A stretch of DNA of 32,151 nucleotides, taken from positions 1 to 32,151 of the forward strand of contig MSJH02000400.1 of the NCBI GenBank assembly GCA_001931875.2, read 5' to 3'. The stretch's first letter is position 1, and each line of letters opens with the position of its first letter. The stretch is from Byssochlamys sp. IMV 00236 (taxonomy: Eukaryota; Ascomycota; Eurotiomycetes; Eurotiales; Thermoascaceae). A program made the translations under genes and the position numbers. Shown piece by piece: positions 1 to 9,410 of the stretch. The notes under the pieces are model-generated. The model had not been told where the DNA came from, did no database searches, and saw only the letters and a list, made by a program, of their open reading frames with translations.

Positions 1-757
1 AAAAAAAAAAAAAAAAAAAAAAATAAACAAACAAAAACAAATTATATTTGACAGATCAAATCATGGTATTACAAAAATGCATAAACGCATAAATCTGTGG
101 ATACAATTATCAGATTCAAAAAATAATAATCAGATAAAAGACGCCTAGCAGACTGGAAGGGGGTGATGTAGTATCCACGCTACTATTCAGTGCTTAAATA
201 CAATATCTAGAGTTGAACCTAATGTTACTATAAGATCTGTTACATCTTAATCAAATATAGTCAACTCAGTTTAAATACCTCAGCTTCTTAATATATAATT
301 ATAGATTGTGCTATCATCTCTTTTCTCTCCACTTTTATTCCGAATAAAAATACAACACAGTCTCATCGCATTTTCTACTTTATCTAAATCTATTCTCAAA
401 GCCTAAATACAACACCTGCTCAAAAATAATGTTACTTCTTCAATTCTCTGTATCTTTTGTAATGATGCAAATAAAATATCTATAGATTCTTGTTCGATTC
501 TGTTCCAACAATACCTGCTTTTTTCGAATCATTAGAGCCTAGTTCATGCATAAATTAACTGACCTGAACTCCATTGTTACAGCGAAGAAAGAGTTTCTGT
601 CTGAAAAAGATTGTGATCATTTTCCCTCTTGATTCATGACTTCACTTTCATCTTTGCTGTCTTTTTTTGGAGAAACCTCAAGCTCGATACCGTTGTATTT
701 TTGAGAAGAAAGCAAACAATTACGGATCTCATGCTTAATAACGTTTGTGCTTATACG
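1..757. other. AT-rich stretch with no recognisable gene
   Basis: The first 23 bases are nearly pure A. The rest is AT-rich and full of stop codons in every frame. I see no splice-consistent coding exon, RNA gene or clear repeat. It leads into the transposase remnant that starts near 758, so part of it may be the decayed 5' portion of that element. Confidence 0.6.
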
Positions 758-1080
758 GAACCGTCAATGAGTTCCGTGATGTTATTGATGAGAACAAGTC
801 TTTAAAGGGCAGTTATTTAGTGATAGATAATGCTAGTATCCATAAGTCGAAACTAAAGGTTATACAGTAATTTATCTCCTCCTTTTGCTCGCCAGAGTAA
901 AGCCCTATTGAACAGTTCTAGACCTTAGTGAAAGGGAAAATGAAATGCCATTGCTTGATGAAAGAAGAGACATTATCTTCCAGAATTGGTGATGCACGTA
1001 ATGTCGCTCGTTTTAGTGATCTTTATGGCTTTTGCCTTTATTTCAAACGTCAAATTATAAATTGCTTTAAGCAAACTCTA
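758..1080 (+). pseudogene. Decayed Tc1/mariner-like (DDE) transposase, C-terminal remnant
   Basis: Read on the plus strand with its stops ignored, this stretch gives the tail of a Tc1/mariner-type DDE transposase. A segment reading SYLVIDNASIHKSK (near 810-855) carries the second catalytic Asp. After a stop comes a broken SPE-SPIEQF segment followed by LVKGKMK (near 888-945), which matches the family's NPIEQFW motif with the catalytic Glu. In-frame stops interrupt it at least three times and the N-terminal half is not visible. It is a dead relic. No terminal inverted repeats or TA duplication could be placed. The same class of transposase recurs, better preserved, at 18.2-19.4 kb. Confidence 0.65.
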
Positions 1081-2238
1081 TTCTAAGTCTTTCGTTGAAT
1101 AAATATTTACCACAAATCAATTGAAATGTTACGAGAGCCAAAACACTATATGATTCTATTAGTTAAAGCATGGTTAAGCGCTATGAATTAAACATAGCAG
1201 CATCTTTTCTGTTGTATTTATCCTATAAATACTTAACACATGAGATTACTCTAAATCTATACTCTAAGAATGAACAATATAAAGAGTCTGACAACAATTC
1301 ATGTTATTAACATATGTGACATGTCCAATTATCATTGATCACGCAATACTCCTGTTTGCATATAAAAGGGCGCTGTCTGTAACAATGAGCTCTCTCTCGT
1401 CTTAATATTCAATAAGGAGGTTATATAGAGACTCATCAACACACATTTTTCTTATTACTTCTTTATATATTTGAGATGTATAGCACCAAGTGAGGGATAG
1501 GTTTGGGAAAACTGATGAACGTAGAAGGAGCATAAGATCCAGAGAGATCGATCGACGGCATCTTTGGCGGATCTCCAGATTCTGCTGTAGAAGGCGTCGT
1601 TTAGCAGCCTTGAATGAGCGAGTATTGGGATTCTCAGTAGTAGACAGCGCCGTTTTCCAAAGCGATGTACGAGAGAGAGAGGAAGTGCGTATCGCTGGCT
1701 TCCTCTGGTACTGCGGATATAAGGTAACAGGCAAGCAAGCAGTGCATCTTTTGGTAAATATAAGGAACGAAATGTACCTGTAGTATACTGACTCGTTCCA
1801 ACATGAGATTATAAATTTTTGAGACATTATTTTAGAAAAAAAAACTGTATATTGAACCATATCCATCGAACTCAACAACATATATATAGATGAGCTGGTT
1901 GGCAGCAAAGTGTGTATGCTGTTCCAACAATGCGAACCTAATCCTGCTCAGTCTCTCTGCTAATTTCATGGCAATATATTCTCTAATGTCATATCTTCTC
2001 TATAGATTAACGGTGGTAATGACGTCAAGAACAGGATAGTTAAAAAAGATAAACATGTCAAACCATAGACTATACTCCTCAAGGATATGTGCGAGCATTT
2101 TTGTACAATCCTCATCAATGCATTTGAAAGGAGAACTTTCATGTAAATAAAAGAATTTATTCAAAACTCTATTCTTGTTCTTCTTTTTGCTGTTGTTGAT
2201 GCCTTTTCGCCAAATATTCTTCTTTCTATATGAAAGAG
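1081..2238. other. Intergenic stretch, no confident gene
   Basis: A 168-codon open frame on the minus strand (1402-1908) and a 97-codon frame opposite it (1490-1783) lie here. Neither shows a motif I know. The minus frame also runs through AT-rich DNA, so I leave both uncalled. This stretch is directly downstream of the folliculin-like gene. If that gene once had the DENN half found in animal folliculin it should be here, but I found no matching segment in the minus frames. Confidence 0.4.
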
Positions 2239-3265
2239 TCAATAATAGAAATCCTCTTGTTTTTTCTGATTTACCATCTTTAAATATAATGTGCTTTCTG
2301 TTCTACCAGGATTCAGTTTTTCTATTCTTTTTCTTGAAGCAAGTTTTAAGACAAAACTGAATTGAGCTTGAATGTGTATGTAAATATCCTATAGAACATG
2401 AATAAAAATTCGTTACCACACACTACATACTTTAATGCCTAATAGATCAACCAGCGATCTTAGGGGTGTATGACTTCTTCTCTTGAAAAATTGTTCTATA
2501 CGCATAAGCAATCATTATTTCACTTGAGCTTTTCTGTATGTATGTTCAAACCTTGTGAGATGGGTGCACCTCGTCTATTACTTATGGAATAATATGAAGA
2601 CTGTTGCTGCTGTTGTTTAGCTTCTTTTTCCTTTTGAAACACAACATTTGCTCTTTCTTGTAACTGAATCACCATAGATTTGAATGCACTATAAAGAAAT
2701 TATTACAGAGAAATCATATGAGCCCCATTTGATTCTACCTAACAATGAATGGCCAACATGAGATCAAATAGACTCTATCTGCCATCAATATCATGAATGA
2801 ATAAAATCTAGCCTCTCCTCTTGCTTGTGAATCACGTAGCTTGAACATATAACTCATCACATATCCATTTTCATCATCTCCAAATAGCACAGGTCCATCT
2901 CTTCCTTGACAAAACTCGGCTGTAAGGCTGCGTATGTATCAGTAAGGTCGGACAAAGAAAAATGTACCCTTCTACCTTCGAACACAGGCAAGTCGAACTG
3001 CTTTATACAAGTGGTTTTGTGGCGGTGTCTTTGTACCAATATATTTAATGTTGGGGTATTCTTCATCTGTCGTGATCAAATATTTAGCTTCTGAAATAGA
3101 TTGTCCAGTATTGACTAGAGGAAACTGTGCTGTACAAGCAGCACAATTGCCATTGTTTGATTTCTTCATGTCCAGCGATTGTTCTTCATGCATAGTTTGT
3201 GTACAGAATACAACACATGGTCCATGCACCTCACAGAAATGTAAGAGTGCAACCAGTGCATTCAT
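2239..3265 (-). CDS. Folliculin / Lst7-like protein (longin domain), five exons
   Basis: Exons on the minus strand: 3265-2976, 2927-2739, 2688-2552, 2495-2431, 2388-2239. Together they give 276 residues. The start MNALVALLHFCEVHGP and the later ARFYSFMILMADRVYLIS and LRSLVDLLGIK segments match the N-terminal longin part of folliculin. That family works with FNIP/Lst4 as a GTPase-activating protein for Rag-type GTPases on the vacuole or lysosome in amino-acid signalling to TORC1. The Cys pair in NCAACTAQF also fits. A Q5 run follows in exon 3. All four introns are 42-56 bp GT-AG and keep frame. The protein stops soon after the longin domain, as yeast Lst7 does, and lacks the DENN half of animal folliculin. 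The last exon is the weakest part of the model: a GT at about 2271 could join a further exon. The N-terminal identity is firm. Confidence 0.8.
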
Positions 3266-3334
3266 TTTAATAAGGTACAAAAAGCGTAAAATACATATGT
3301 GTCGAACAACAACAACAACAACAGAACCTAGAAT

Positions 3335-3373
3335 GACGTCGATGCTGAGAATAAATTATGTTTAAACATAATT
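3335..3373. promoter_or_regulatory. CRE-like TGACGTC and 20-bp palindrome in the folliculin/AHA1 divergent spacer
   Basis: A TGACGTC core (ATF/CREB-type site) at about 3334-3340 is followed by a perfect 20-bp palindrome at 3354-3373 centred on GTTTAAAC. Both sit 70-110 bp upstream of the folliculin-like ATG, on the side facing AHA1. Their role in transcription is inference. Confidence 0.35.
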
Positions 3374-3997
3374 ATGGGGAAGGACGATATTGGATCATCC
3401 AAAACCAATGGAAACTAACCATATTTGTTATGGCATTTATGTCTCTTGCCAAGGTGTGATTATGTGCTTTATAAGCAACCACCCTAACTGCTTGTAAATC
3501 TCTTAAAGGAACAAATGCTACACACACTTGGGTTGTTCAATGGTTATGCAACCATCCAATAAAAATATTCTAATATATGCTTATTGGACGCAAATTTTGT
3601 TCAATCACTCTCTCTTTCATGATAAAGCAAAGGACACAGTGATAATCTTGTAATTGATATCAACAGAATGTTTTTTTTTTTTTTGCTCCCTGACCTCTTT
3701 TCTTGCTCATTAATGTAATGACTCAACTAATCAAGTAATTCTAATTGGACATCTCTACGGTATATCTTAAAACATTATCAAGAAAATATTTGTTGATACA
3801 TGGACATTTCGAAACTCTAATCGTTTTGGTCTTTTAAAATAAACGCCTTTTCATGACAAAACAGCCTTTGAGGAGAAGCTGGTGTGACTTGCTTAATTTC
3901 ATGTCACTCCTATCTTCACTCTTCCAGTAAATTCGATAACAATCCATATTCGCGTTTTCTTTTTCCTTTTTTTCCTTTTTATTCCAAGTAAAAAAAA
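3374..3997. other. Divergent spacer between the folliculin-like gene and AHA1
   Basis: No complete gene is seen. On the minus strand about 3416-3520 is open and bordered by AG and GT dinucleotides. It could be an upstream non-coding exon of the folliculin-like gene or chance. Pyrimidine runs (T-rich at 3671-3685 and 3957-3980) lie just before the AHA1 start and are typical of a fungal core promoter. Confidence 0.4.
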
Positions 3998-5139
3998 ATG
4001 TCAAACTGGAAGAACGTCAATAACTGGTAGATACACTTTTGTTTGCTTACATAACAGTGCTGACATTGATTTTCATAGGCACTGGGTGAATAAGAACTGT
4101 TTAAAATGGGCTCAAAAGTACTTTACAGAGCAGTTGGTTGGACTAGAAGCTGAACGAGATGGAAACAAGGCATGGATCAGCAAAATGGTCGATTGTTCAG
4201 GTGATGCGGATTTGAACCAAAGAAAAGGAAAGATGGTTACTATCTATGACCTTGTGTTAAAGCTGGAATGGACTGGTAATATAAAATAGGACAAAGTATC
4301 GATACAATCTAACATTTCTCTCTCTCTCTCTCTAGGTACTTTGGCGGATGGCACTGAAGCGAAGGGATCCATCTCTATTCCCGAAATTGCTCATGATACC
4401 GATTCAGATGATTATGTGGTAAGCCCCCTTTATATGTGTAAAAAATACATGTAGAGATGTTAAAAAACAACAGTTCGAGATCAGTATCTATGACGATAAC
4501 AACGCAAAGCAAGCACTGAAAGAAGTGATTCGTAAAGACTTGACACCTTTATTGATCAAGACATTCGAAGGATTCTCAGCTGCGATGATCAAGGAAAACT
4601 GTGAGGATGTCTATATCGAGGCTTCCAAGATGGGCACACCTGCTCCTCCTCGCGCCGCACACAGTGAAAAATCAAGTGCTACCCAGTTTGCACCCAAGAA
4701 CACAAGTACAACGGAACCTGTGAAGAAGGCAATTGTGAACACGACGACGTTAAAGGACACGGTCAATTTCCAGACATCTGCCGAGGAGTTATACGAACGT
4801 CTGATGGACCCCCAGTTTGCTTCTGTCTGGACTCGTGGCCCTGTGAAATTGTCCAAGGAAGTGGGATCAGACTTTGAACTGTTTGGCGGTAATGTCACTG
4901 GCCAAATCTTGGAGCTGGAGCCTGCCAAGAAGATTGTGCAGTCCTGGCGACTTAGGTCCTGGCCCGCAGGTCATTACTCGCAGGTGACCATGGTCTTCGA
5001 ACAGGGTTCAGAATCAGTGGATCTCAAGGTCGAGCAGACGGGCGTTCCTGTAGGTGAAGAGGACTTGACGAGAAACAACTGGTCGGGATATTACTGGAGA
5101 GCGATCAAGAGTGCGTTTGGATATGGTGCAAACTTTTAA
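3998..5139 (+). CDS. aha1: AHA1, activator of Hsp90 ATPase (four exons)
   Basis: Exons: 3998-4026, 4079-4275, 4336-4418, 4474-5139, giving 324 residues. AHA1 binds the middle and N domains of cytosolic Hsp90 and stimulates its ATPase. The short first exon splices into exon 2 inside a Trp codon to make NVNNWHW, the conserved N-terminal motif of the family. The Aha1 N domain follows (RKGKMVTIYDLVLKLEWTG, then SISIPEIAHDTDSDDY), then a linker rich in Ser, Thr and Ala. The C-terminal START-like AHSA1 domain runs from about residue 195 to the end (TSAEELYERLMDP, KIVQSWRLRSWPAGH, GYYWRAIKSAFGYG). All three introns are 52-60 bp GT-AG, and the second ends in a (CT)n tract. Length and domain order are normal for the family. 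The start is the first ATG and is needed for the NNW motif. Confidence 0.95.
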
Positions 5140-5748
5140 ATGAATAAACCTTTGGTTGTTGTGTAGACAATATAGATCTTGATCCCGTCTACTCGCAGGA
5201 TATCAACCGCCAGACTGACAGGCGGGAAATACGTGCTTGACGTGCGCTCGGACCAAAACATGAGCGCTGATCGTACCGTCGTGTTTCTGATCTCTCTCAG
5301 TTTCCTGTCCTTTTCTTTTTCGCGCTGTGTTAGCTTTTGTAGGCAAAAGGTAAAACCATAGATCGGAACAAGATGGTCATATTGTGAGGTCGTCATGAAC
5401 AATTTCAATACGTCTCGTCTTTCACCGCTTAGCATGTCTCGACACACATAGAACCCAGACATTCGCTTTGAAACGAGGGTTTGTGTGAATAAGAGAGATC
5501 CAACATGATAGGTCCTTGTCAGGATACCCTTCAGTCCATTTCGTTTCTAGGACAAAAAGATGAATTCATGTTTTCACTTTTTTTTTTTATTTCTTTACCT
5601 TTTGAGCTTGTTGGATCTTGGGCATGTTGTATCCTTTCTGACGTTTGATTTTGTCAATCTGAGCACGTATCTTTCCTGCCAGAAGGATCGCTCGAGTGTA
5701 GCATGATCCATTTTCTAGCTTTTCGACCTGCTGTATATCTACAACCAT
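5136..5748 (-). CDS. Possible small two-exon gene of unknown function
   Basis: On the minus strand an exon at 5748-5599 encodes MVVDIQQVEKLENGSCYTRA and continues through a Lys-rich stretch to a GTAAAG donor. A TAG acceptor at about 5547 then joins a frame that stays open to 5136, giving roughly 186 residues. The polypyrimidine tract and TAG just inside the first ATG (5739-5765) mean the first exon could instead start at 5738 behind an unseen upstream exon. The downstream end would overlap the last codon of AHA1, which is convergent. I recognise no family. The first exon has a coding-like composition, while the second may be partly 3' untranslated. It could be an intact small gene, the tail of a larger gene, or chance. 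Confidence 0.3.
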
Positions 5749-6301
5749 GAACGAGAGAAAAAAAAAAAGGGAAAAGAAAAAGAACAGGAGGGAGCATTAA
5801 AGGGAGCTTTGAATTCTCCTTAATATGTCAAAAAGATCTAAAGGAGTTATCATATGATTAGTTTCCATTTATATTTACTTATTCTAACAGTGAGCTGCAC
5901 TCGCCACCAAAAAACAGTTCGCCTGAACTGTGGCTATGCTTCTTTAAACTCGTCTTGAACTAGCAAAGTGCATATAAATAAATCTGTTACCAAAAAGATA
6001 ACATCTTGTCTTAGACTGTGAACGATTTTTTTTTTTTTTTTTACGTAACAAAAGCTGTAATATGTGATGTGCCACCACAAGATCAAAGCATGGATACACA
6101 TTTAATAAACGCTTGTCTGAAACAATGAAAAAATAAACAAAAGCTGCAATATGTGATGTATGATCCATCAAACATATTCCTAGATCACAAGGATCATAAA
6201 CATGACCCCCTTTAGATAAACAAGCAGTAACGGGTGAAATGAAAACCATCCCCATCTATTTTATAAAATGTATAATAAATAACAGCTTTATTACTTATCA
6301 T
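5749..6301. other. Spacer with a tandem 24-bp repeat and a T17 run
   Basis: No gene is seen. A near-identical 24-bp segment occurs at 6047-6070 and 6136-6159 (one C/T difference), with starts 89 bp apart. A run of 17 T lies at 6026-6042. A small inverted repeat, CAGTTC-GCCT-GAACTG, sits near 5916-5931. The stretch lies 3' of the carbonic anhydrase gene. Confidence 0.5.
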
Positions 6302-7221
6302 TTAAGCCATGACATAAATAGATTTAGCACTCTTTGGATCTTTAGCAGCCCAGTTCAACTTTTCGAGCAAACTACATTGATGTTAGAAACAAGAAATAAC
6401 GTCCCTAAAAGCCTTACCCTTTCTCGAGGTTATAGACCCAAGCATGTACAGTCAACTTTTGACCTCTCTTCCATGCGTTTTGAACAATTGTAGAGTGAAC
6501 AATGTTTTGAGCAGAATTGATGGCATTGTATTCAACAAGTTTCAACAAACGCTCCTTACCATTATCGATTTTGTCCATTTCATTCTGATTCACTAAAGCA
6601 CACACACAATGAATGACAAGCCATGTAGATTAAATATAACTTACATCGGTAGACGTCCTTGACATTTCTAAGCCAGTTATCAATCAAGCCAAATTGCTGC
6701 TGACCCAAAGCAGCGGCAACACCACCACAGTTGGAGTGTCCTACCATGTGTTACCAAAAACAGATAACAAACAATCCCCACCCAAAAAATTTTTACCACA
6801 GACAACAATGTGTTCCACCTTCAATACTTCGACAGCGTATTGCAAAACAGAGAGACAGTTCAGGTCGGAATGACAAACCACGTTGGCGATGTTTTTATGA
6901 ATAAAGATTTCACCAGGACCGAGTTGAACGATCTGGTTGACAGGGACACGTGAATCAGAACAACCTATGACAATGATTAATAGGATATTTTTACTTTAGG
7001 TCACATACCAATCCATAAAATCTTAGGTTCTTGCTTTTCAGCCAACGTCTTGAAAAAGTTGGGGTCCTGTTCTTGAACTGCTTTGGCCCATTGGCGGTTA
7101 TTTTCGAACAAACCCTCCAGTTCGGTGTCATTGGCGTCGAACTTGTTTCCAGTGGTGTGGTAAGACACTACATATGGGGTATAAGTTTTTTATTGCGATA
7201 AGAATGGCTTGACTGCTTACT
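6302..7221 (-). CDS. Beta-class carbonic anhydrase, six exons, start codon split by intron 1
   Basis: Coding exons on the minus strand: 7221 (one base, A), 7167-7009, 6964-6797, 6740-6645, 6592-6418, 6371-6302. They give 222 residues. The enzyme interconverts CO2 and bicarbonate using zinc. Ligand motifs are CSDSR (Cys55, Asp57, Arg59) and HSNCGG (His111, Cys114). The family segments [33 protein letters not shown] and [10 protein letters not shown] are in order, and length is normal. There is no ATG between the upstream gene and the conserved core. However, a 53-bp intron (GTAAGC to TGTAG, 7220-7168) joins the terminal A of exon 1 to TG of exon 2, making ATG-TCT-TAC. All downstream introns close the frame. 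I see no targeting peptide, so a cytosolic enzyme is likely. It lies about 105 bp downstream of the JIP5 stop on the same strand. Confidence 0.9.
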
Positions 7222-7326
7222 TTTTTAAAAAAAAATGAGAGAACAATAGAAAGAAAAAGAACAAAAAAAAATTGGGGATCAATATCTGATATACAAAAGA
7301 GGGCGCGATCGCTCCGGAGTTTAAAA

Positions 7327-8662
7327 TTATAGATCTTGAAAGAACCTGGCACGTTTCACTGACTCTGGCTCCTCTGTGCGTTTGCGTTTCTTTTGCGACT
7401 CAAACAAGAACTCAACGTTCCAAAAACGGAGCGAGAGGTCGTGTCCACAACTGGCCATGTAGGCCCGGTCGTGGGTCAGAACGATACGCTCGATTGGAAA
7501 CTCGTCTTCGTGATCACCCAAGATGCCTTCAAATTTATAGTTGGGTGATACAGTGATAAGCCGTAAGAGGCCGTCACTGCTTCCACTGCAGATCGTGTCC
7601 TGATCGAGCGCGCATAGGGCATCGACTGAATTTGGATGACCGATCCATTTGGTCGGTGGTGATGACCAGTCTGCGTTGTTCCAGATGTAGAGTGCTCCAC
7701 TTTGAGATCCTGCAATCACTGTTTGTCCATCCTATAGACAGCATTTAGCAAATAGAAAACATATGCTATTCATTTACCTTGACGGTCGTAAGTGATAAAA
7801 GTTCATCGTCTATCTCTTGAGATACCTTGATCTTGGTCAGGGGTTGTCGAATATCATATATAGACAAGATGCCGTCCCCTCTACATATCACACTCATCAG
7901 TTTACTTAGCACTCTTTTTTTTTTTTCTTTTTTTTTGTACCCTGCAGCTAACAGTGTCGACTTGGCATCACAAAATGACATATCTGATATATAGTCTTGA
8001 TGTCTTTTATATTCTTGCACTGCTTTACATGTTCGCATATCCCAAATCTAATAAAGTCAACACAAACACACACAATGTTTTAAACTATATCATTTACTTT
8101 AATAATGCCTTCATCATCTCCCGTTGCTGTAAGTTGATTATCTAATTGACAGAGCTTATTAATAGGGTATCTATACAGAAAGAGAGAGAGTAGGTAAGCT
8201 GACTATATAAAGATGATATAAGCTTACCTATGTGCTTTAGCTAATTTATAAAGTATTCTTCCAGTGGACACATCAAGTGCCTGTATGGATTTATCTCTAG
8301 AAATGCTTATTAAATCTATATTGATTGTTATTCTCTACAAGTCAAATATAGAAATATATATATATATACTTGCGATTGCCTTCTTTTGTAAACTGAACAC
8401 CTCGACATGACTTTTTGGATATTTGAGTTGACCATTGTAAAGTATTGGATACAAGTCCATAACGATAACTATAATGTGTGTTAATCTATGAATGTGTCAT
8501 TGGCAACCTTTTATACCAATGCACTTGTCCGTTAATTAAGCCTGCAGCAAGAATAGGTTGAGAAGGGTGAAGATCAAAGTCAAAGATATGATGAGTGAAG
8601 GGTATGGCATTAGGTGCTTGTTCTTCTTTATTATTATCGCAATTAGTAATAGTCGTAGTCAT
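7327..8662 (-). CDS. jip5: JIP5/WDR55-family WD40-repeat protein, seven exons
   Basis: Exons on the minus strand: 8662-8517, 8468-8370, 8332-8228, 8170-8098, 8047-7941, 7880-7778, 7731-7327, for about 345 residues. The order of WD40 segments (FDFDLHPSQPILAAGLINGQ, SISRDKSIQALDVSTG, TATGDDEGIIKIWDMR, LLAAGGDGILSIYDIR, CSGSSDGLLRLITVSPNY, MASCGHDLSLRFWNV) follows human WDR55 and yeast Jip5, which are nucleolar proteins linked to rRNA processing. The C terminus is basic (KKRKRTEEPESVKRARFF), fitting a nuclear or nucleolar role. The first junction (GTATAA at 8516, or GTTGCC 12 bases later) and the exon 2/3 junction in a TA repeat are the least certain; both options keep frame. The start is 41 bp from the stop of the upstream DUF4112 gene on the same strand. 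Confidence 0.85.
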
Positions 8663-8703
8663 TAGAACAAAATAAAAAATATAAAAAAAAAGAGGCCGGA
8701 GGA

Positions 8704-9410
8704 TCAATGCCTCCAGAATTTAAAAGTGCCATATTTGTCATTCTCTGTTACATCATGCGTATCACCCGTTGTTGAACTTGAAGGATCTGGCTGTAATACG
8801 ACCTGTTGACCTTGTTCAAGTCGGATCTCATCCATTCTTCGAAGAATCAAGTATTCTTCAAGGAGCATTGCATTTCGCCAATTACATTTAAACAAGATAT
8901 CCAATATATCACCAGCAATAGGAGTCAAGCCAATCTACATAAAGTGTTAAGACTGTGTTGTCACTGTTGTTTTTCATATACCATAAAATCAAGCATGACG
9001 TTCCAAGTCATTTTGGCAATAAGCCAATTGGGTATATCCGCTTGACAAGCCGTACGAACGAGCTGCAAGGCCAAGGCAGTTCCAATAACGTCACCGATAC
9101 CTGGTATCAAACCGACAATACCATCGAGCCCAATATTGAAGCAGCAGCAGTGACATCCCTTATCAAGATACCAAGCTCTCTTCTTGACTTGATGAAGCAC
9201 TTGTCGATCACGTTGATTCAACAAAATCTCGGGTGAGTTTTGAGCTTTTTTGTTGAGTTGCCACCAATGTGTCTTGTGATGTTTTTGTGCTTCTTCTATA
9301 GCTCTAAGGACTTCCGGATCTGTCTCGAATGATGGTTTGTTCTGGTGGATATGTTGAGATGCTTTCCCAAGCAATTTATGTTTAGCATAATTCACTGCTA
9401 CTTGCTGCAT
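8704..9410 (-). CDS. DUF4112 family protein, two exons
   Basis: Exons on the minus strand: 9410-8982 and 8934-8704, giving 219 residues. The core GLDGIVGLIPGIGDVIGTAL, then NVMLDFMIGLTPIAGDILD across the splice, then FKCNWRNAMLLEEYL is the typical duplicated hydrophobic P-G-D pattern of DUF4112. This is a small membrane-associated family found in fungi and bacteria whose function is not known. A 47-bp GTATAT...TGTAG intron falls between the two repeats in phase 0. The N-terminal 75 residues are polar and His/Lys-rich. An unusual CHCCC cluster precedes the core. An upstream in-frame ATG at 9434 would add only a hydrophobic octapeptide, so I chose 9410. Confidence 0.85.

Noticed and set aside
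1402..1908. 168-codon minus-strand frame (and a 97-codon frame opposite)
   Set aside because: No motif, no neighbouring splice-consistent exon, and no match to the missing folliculin C-terminal half. Left undecided rather than called.
3416..3520. Exon-like open stretch on the minus strand upstream of the folliculin-like gene
   Set aside because: Borders resemble splice sites, but no partner exon or start gives a convincing protein; at most a 5' untranslated exon.
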